Of a stretch of 11,680 nt of DNA, positions 8,491 through 11,680 are shown piece by piece (the first letter of the stretch is position 1; every line of letters begins with the position of its first letter). The DNA comes from Larix sibirica. Its lineage: Eukaryota > Streptophyta > Pinopsida > Pinales > Pinaceae. The translations under genes were made by a program, and so were the position numbers. Under the pieces are notes generated by a model. The model was not told where the DNA came from and searched no databases. It saw only the letters and a list, made by a program, of their open reading frames with translations. The stretch is taken from assembly GCA_004151065.3 (NCBI GenBank), contig NWUY0300081868.1:1-11680 (forward strand), given 5' to 3'.

Positions 8491-8983
8491 TACATTATGT
8501 CGTTTGCAAAGAAGCTAAACCACCGAACTATAATGCCCTTTGTGGAAGAGTTTCTCACCTAAAACAAGACAAGAGCCTAACTAGTTAACATCGGAAGAGA
8601 GCTAGCGCAAATTGAAAGGCAGAAAAAGACTTTCCTCTAAACCCTCAACTTTATGTTGGATAGGGACTCGAATGCTAGTCCCCCTTAACCTGAACAATGA
8701 CAATGCTCCAAGAAGATGACCACTAAGAACACTCCATCCAAATGGATCACTTTTATGTTTTTGTTCCTTGTGTTAGGCTAATAGGACAGATTGAGGCCCT
8801 GATTGTTATGAGCATCTGTTTTTTAAATTACCAAAAAGGGTGTTCAGAACATCCACAACACACAAAGCATGTATATTTTGTATCTCCCCATTTGGTGTAA
8901 ATATAAATTTCCTTTTCACCAACAAAACAAAAGCAATGAAGTATGACGAGAAGCAATACAGATAATTCTAGATAATGATAAGC
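8491..8983. other. Unassigned stretch after the 241-bp array
   Basis: The first bases (gaggtacattatgtcgtt) look like the start of a fourth repeat copy that quickly becomes unalignable. A short plus reading containing ELAQIERQKKTF lies near 8600. No domain is recognised after that, and the rest is AT-rich. Confidence 0.4.
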
Positions 8984-9030
8984 TGTCAAGGGTAAGCGAT
9001 AATTATATATAGATGTCAGGGGTAAGCGAT
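8984..9030. repeat. 17-bp direct repeat with 30-bp spacing
   Basis: tgtcaagggtaagcgat (8984-9000) recurs as tgtcaggggtaagcgat (9014-9030) with one mismatch, separated by an AT-only stretch. Too short to classify. Confidence 0.75.
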
Positions 9031-9482
9031 TAGGGATTAGGTTCCCCATTTAAAGAATCGGAGACGTATTTTTCAGCATCAGAATAGATACAAGAATGGA
9101 TTGAACGCAGCAGTAGAAGGGAAGAGCATGAAGTGTATACAAATCTGAGTTTAATCCCAGACAAGATCTGGTTTCTATGAGATGTTCCCATCTCATGGTG
9201 TTAAACTTCAATGTCTCTTAAAATCTGGTTGTGCAGTTTACATCGCTGTTTGTCATTGCAGGCTCTTACAAGCCAAAGTGAAGATGCAGTCAACCTACAA
9301 AGGCAGACAAGGATTTCACAACTGTGGCATCAAACCTTTTGGCCACATGTCAACAGTAAGGCCAAATGCTAAGGATTATATAAACTAATTGGTGAAGCTA
9401 GCATTTCTTCAAAATGCTTAGGCAAACATGATCTTCCTGCACCATTAAATAGCCATGAATGAAGGGATAATATAATTTACAA
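9031..9482. other. Unassigned stretch left of the minisatellite
   Basis: A 68-codon plus frame (9182-9388) has cysteines and a splice-acceptor-like ttgtcattgcag at about 9255-9261, but no recognisable family. I find no supported gene. Confidence 0.4.
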
Positions 9483-10152
9483 ACCACATAAAATCTTCTA
9501 AACACAAAACATTCCATGTGACTTCCAAGGAAGGCTTCAGCTTCTAGAATTTTGAAGCTATCGAACCACATAAAAGCTTTTAAAAGTAAACCATTCCTTG
9601 TGACCTCAAAAGAGGGCTTGAGCTCCTAGATTTCTGAAGCTAACGGACCACATAAAAGCTTCCAAAAATAGAACATTCCATGTGACCTCAAAGGAGGGCT
9701 TAAGCTCCTAGATTTTTGAAGATATGAGCGGCTAAGAATAAAGAGCTGGCCCCTTCCCCAAGTAACTGACATTTAAAAGTAAAGCATTCCCTGTGACCAC
9801 AATTGAACTGCTATATTTTTTAAGCTAACAAACCACATAAAAGCTTCCAGAAATAAAACATTCCATGTGACCTCAAAGGAGGGCTTAAGCTCCTAGATTT
9901 TTGAAGATATGAGAGGCTAAGAATAAAGAGCTGTCTCCTTCCCCCAAGTAACTGCCTTTTAAAAAGTGAAGCATTCCTTGTGACTGCAAAGAAGGGATTG
10001 ATCTCCTAGACTTTTGAAGCTACCGAACTACATAACAGCTTCTAAAATAAAACACTGCATGTGACCTCAAAGGAGGGCTTGAACTCCTAGATTTGGAAGC
10101 TACGAGGGGCTAAGGATAAACAGTTGGCCCCCTCCCCCAAGTAACTGCCTTG
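9483..10152. repeat. Minisatellite: 82-bp units expanded into 185-195-bp higher-order units
   Basis: Units open with accacataaaagctt-like sequence at 9483, 9565, 9647, 9832 and 10027. The first two intervals are 82 bp; the next two are 185 and 195 bp. The longer units consist of a full 82-bp-type unit, an added segment (gaggctaagaataaagagct, then a C-rich run and aagtaactgcc), and a shortened unit starting near aaagcattcc. The copies starting at 9647 and 9832 differ at only a few positions over their first ~110 bp, showing recent duplication. Several units contain an AGGAG/CTCCT foldback around GGCTTAAG (for example 9692-9709). The array ends about 540 bp from the stop codon of the gene to its right. 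Confidence 0.9.
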
Positions 10153-10690
10153 TAATGGAACAGGCATAGTTACAGCATTGTTTATGATAGTCGATACAAT
10201 TTTCTATAAAGAGAAAGGTTCCTTGATTATGGTAAGTCTTTTCTTTCATGTAATCTGTGCCTGTTAGAAAATACCCCCACAGAGAATTACGTAAAAAAAG
10301 ATACATTGAGATATATTCCATATTAAACAAACAGAAAACCTATTAATCAACATATTCCATACTGTACAATTGCTTCGCAGTATGCTGGTTACACCCTATG
10401 TCAATAGCAAGTATACCTTATCTGCAAAATAACCTAGATCTCACAGTGATTGGCATAAGCCTTGACAGAAGATTGGAGTCATATGTGCAACATTCATTTC
10501 AGCACTATTTGATTGTATATCTGTTGGATATACAGACCAAAGACATATTTTTGACAATTAATAAGACTAAATGGGCATCTCTAATTGCCAAGTAATCTTA
10601 TATGGCAACAATGACCCTACAATAAGTTGAAACACATATACTCCACATAGACTGAAGATACATCAGCGTTACAGCTGAAGTCCCAGACAT
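10153..10690 (-). other. 3' flank of the Ole e 1-like gene, likely holding its 3' UTR
   Basis: This lies just past the gene's stop codon on the minus strand, so it should contain the 3' UTR. I could not find a clear AATAAA on the minus strand; plant polyadenylation signals are often degenerate. The open frames at 10100-10330 (minus) and 10398-10595 (plus) show no domain and are disregarded. Confidence 0.4.
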
Positions 10691-10974
10691 TCACTGGCAG
10701 TACATGGGAGTTTTAACTGGCTGGTAAGAAAATGGTCTAACCGTGTATGAACGACCTGAGGAAAGAGAGTAAGAAAATTTTGTTGCAGAAACAGTGTCCC
10801 CCAGCATATTGCAGTATTGGTGAATGCTGCTAATTTGCCTGGCCAAGCACATCTCCCAACGATTGCTTTCAGGCATTGTCTCTGCTACTGTGAATGTCCC
10901 TTTTGAGTTTGTAAAGGCCTGATAATTCAGCACCTCTCCTGATTTGGTCAAACAGAGCACTGCAACCTCAGCTC
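10691..10974 (-). CDS. Terminal exon of the Ole e 1-like gene
   Basis: This exon begins after the acceptor TTTTCTCTTCTGTTGCAG (minus strand), which has a strong pyrimidine tract. It encodes 93 residues to TGA. Four cysteines are present in the spacing C-38-C-11-C, with the last three residues from the end being Y, C, Q. It enters in phase needing one base from the previous exon, which restores a glycine before AEVAVLC, as expected for the family. There are no internal stops, and codon use looks ordinary, so it is probably functional. Confidence 0.75.
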
Positions 10975-11672
10975 CTGCAACAGAAGAGAAAATAGCAAGC
11001 TTTCAGCTATTTTGCAACCACACAAATACACAAGTTTGCCAGCACTTAAACGTTGGTAAACAAAATCTCAACAGCTACATAGACTTAACGTTGAAGGAAA
11101 ATGCAAAAATACAAGCTTGGTAAATGGTATATAATATGTATGAGCCAAACATCTAATCGGCCACTTAGGCAATATAACACAGGCTTCTTGATGTATAACA
11201 TGCAGTACCTCAGTAAGAGAATAATGTTGTGACAGTAGACAAGCCTAACACTACATTACAAATACATACTTATTCACTCTTCTACACCATACCCGTACCC
11301 CATGTAGAAGACCAAGAAGGTAGCAGAACCAAATAATATAAACTTTAATCAAATTTCTGTCTGGACGAGAGAGGGTCATCCAGAATGAGAAATGCATAGG
11401 AAATTTCATACTTGTGTAATTAGAATCCTCATCTTGGTGTCAAATGTTTTATCCAAGCTAAGTGTAACAAATTCAGTTGTTGATTAAGAGTAAGAAAACA
11501 TACCCCACTGGTGATAAAGATGAACACTGCAATTGTCCATGTGAACTGAAAAATGTTTAAGATGTCATCAAAATGATTTAGTATTTAAGATATAGATAAT
11601 ACCAGAGCTCCTTGCAGTCATTGTTAATTTTTCAGTGCAGCTGCGAGACCCATTCTCAGAGAGAATGGTACC
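10691..11672 (-). CDS. 3' part of a gene for a probable Ole e 1-like small cysteine-rich protein
   Basis: Three joined minus-strand exons give a 131-residue C-terminal part: 11603-11672, 11504-11545 and 10691-10974 (TGA at 10691-10693). Introns follow GT-AG and the phases agree. The last exon is the firm part: AEVAVLC, then YQAFTNSKGTFTVAE, then CLARQISSIHQYC, and an end VRPFSYQPVKTPMYCQ. The G-A-x-V-x-x-x-C start, T-N-x-K-G-x-F strand, C-x11-C pair and the late proline-rich C-terminus with a cysteine match the Ole e 1 domain of plant extracellular proteins related to pollen allergens and extensin-like proteins. In exon 2, VHMDNC may correspond to the family's VYCDTC signature with the first cysteine lost. 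A signal peptide would be encoded beyond the right edge. Exons 1 and 2 are less certain, because the first intron is only 57 bp. Family assignment is inferred from pattern, not from a search. Confidence 0.6.
10975..11503 (-). other. Intron (529 bp) of the Ole e 1-like gene
   Basis: Donor GTATGT directly follows CCAGTGGG at 11503, and acceptor TTGCAG ends at 10975. Both match plant consensus well. The region is AT-rich and has no open frame of note. A perfect 8-bp foldback lies against the acceptor (separate entry). Confidence 0.65.
10989..11013 (-). repeat. AAAATAGC/GCTATTTT hairpin next to the splice acceptor
   Basis: Perfect 8-bp arms (10989-10996 and 11006-11013) enclose a 9-base loop containing AAGCTT. 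On the minus strand the second arm to be transcribed overlaps the start of the pyrimidine tract, and the hairpin spans a CTGAAA-type branch-point candidate. It could affect acceptor use; this is inference from position only. Confidence 0.75.
11546..11602 (-). other. Very short putative intron (57 bp)
   Basis: Donor G/GTATTA and acceptor CATTTTTCAG bound a very AT-rich interval with AATACTAAATC, a good branch-point match. The phase across it is consistent with the flanking exons. The length is below the usual plant minimum of roughly 60-70 bases, so the exon 1 to exon 2 join should be considered tentative. Confidence 0.45.
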
Positions 11673-11680
11673 CTAGTCAG

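Noticed and set aside
9483-10152. Regular repeats considered as a CRISPR-like array
   Set aside because: Units are contiguous and similar along their whole length with no unique spacers, and the DNA is clearly plant-like.

Overview
The window reads as plant nuclear DNA, most probably from a large, repeat-rich genome such as a conifer. That is inferred from AT-rich, intron-sized non-coding stretches, heavily decayed retroelement relics in the same orientation, diverged tandem repeats, GT-AG splice signals, and one gene fragment resembling the plant-specific Ole e 1 family. I cannot name the species. There are no bacterial-type operons, no CRISPR array, and no tRNA or rRNA that I can recognise. 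Most open frames here are chance or shadow frames.

Layout, left to right. At 329-748 (minus) lies the relic of a plant-type RNase H domain (RVT_3 class, as in plant non-LTR retrotransposons). An unexplained open frame follows it and runs off the left edge. About 1499-1857 (minus) looks like the LTR and adjoining polypurine tract of a copia-like element. A diverged tandem array with a period near 193-209 bp (about 1910-2450) follows on the internal side of that tract. About 2800-3590 is probably a second LTR-like segment, with a CpG-rich island. About 4330-5260 (minus) is a decayed Ty3/gypsy pol (linker, reverse transcriptase, start of RNase H) with stops, a frame break and a destroyed catalytic motif. 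About 5400-7770 is mostly unassigned, with a 31-bp duplication, a small 54-codon open frame and a 10-bp-arm palindrome.

Three copies of a 241-bp repeat occupy 7770-8490; one copy still reads as a patchy protein frame, which suggests descent from a coding repeat of about 80 residues. A second array at 9483-10152 is built from 82-bp units that grew into 185-195-bp higher-order units. The right end (10691-11672, minus) holds the only convincing host gene: the 3' exons of a small cysteine-containing protein with Ole e 1-like spacing, with its 5' part beyond the right edge.

The relics and the gene do not form a working system. The picture is a low-copy gene whose downstream flank is a minisatellite and whose further flank is layered, inactive retrotransposon debris, all readable elements being on the minus strand. 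I did not find a previously undescribed functional system; the most unusual items are the protein-like 241-bp repeats, the higher-order minisatellite beside the gene, and the hairpin over the splice acceptor.
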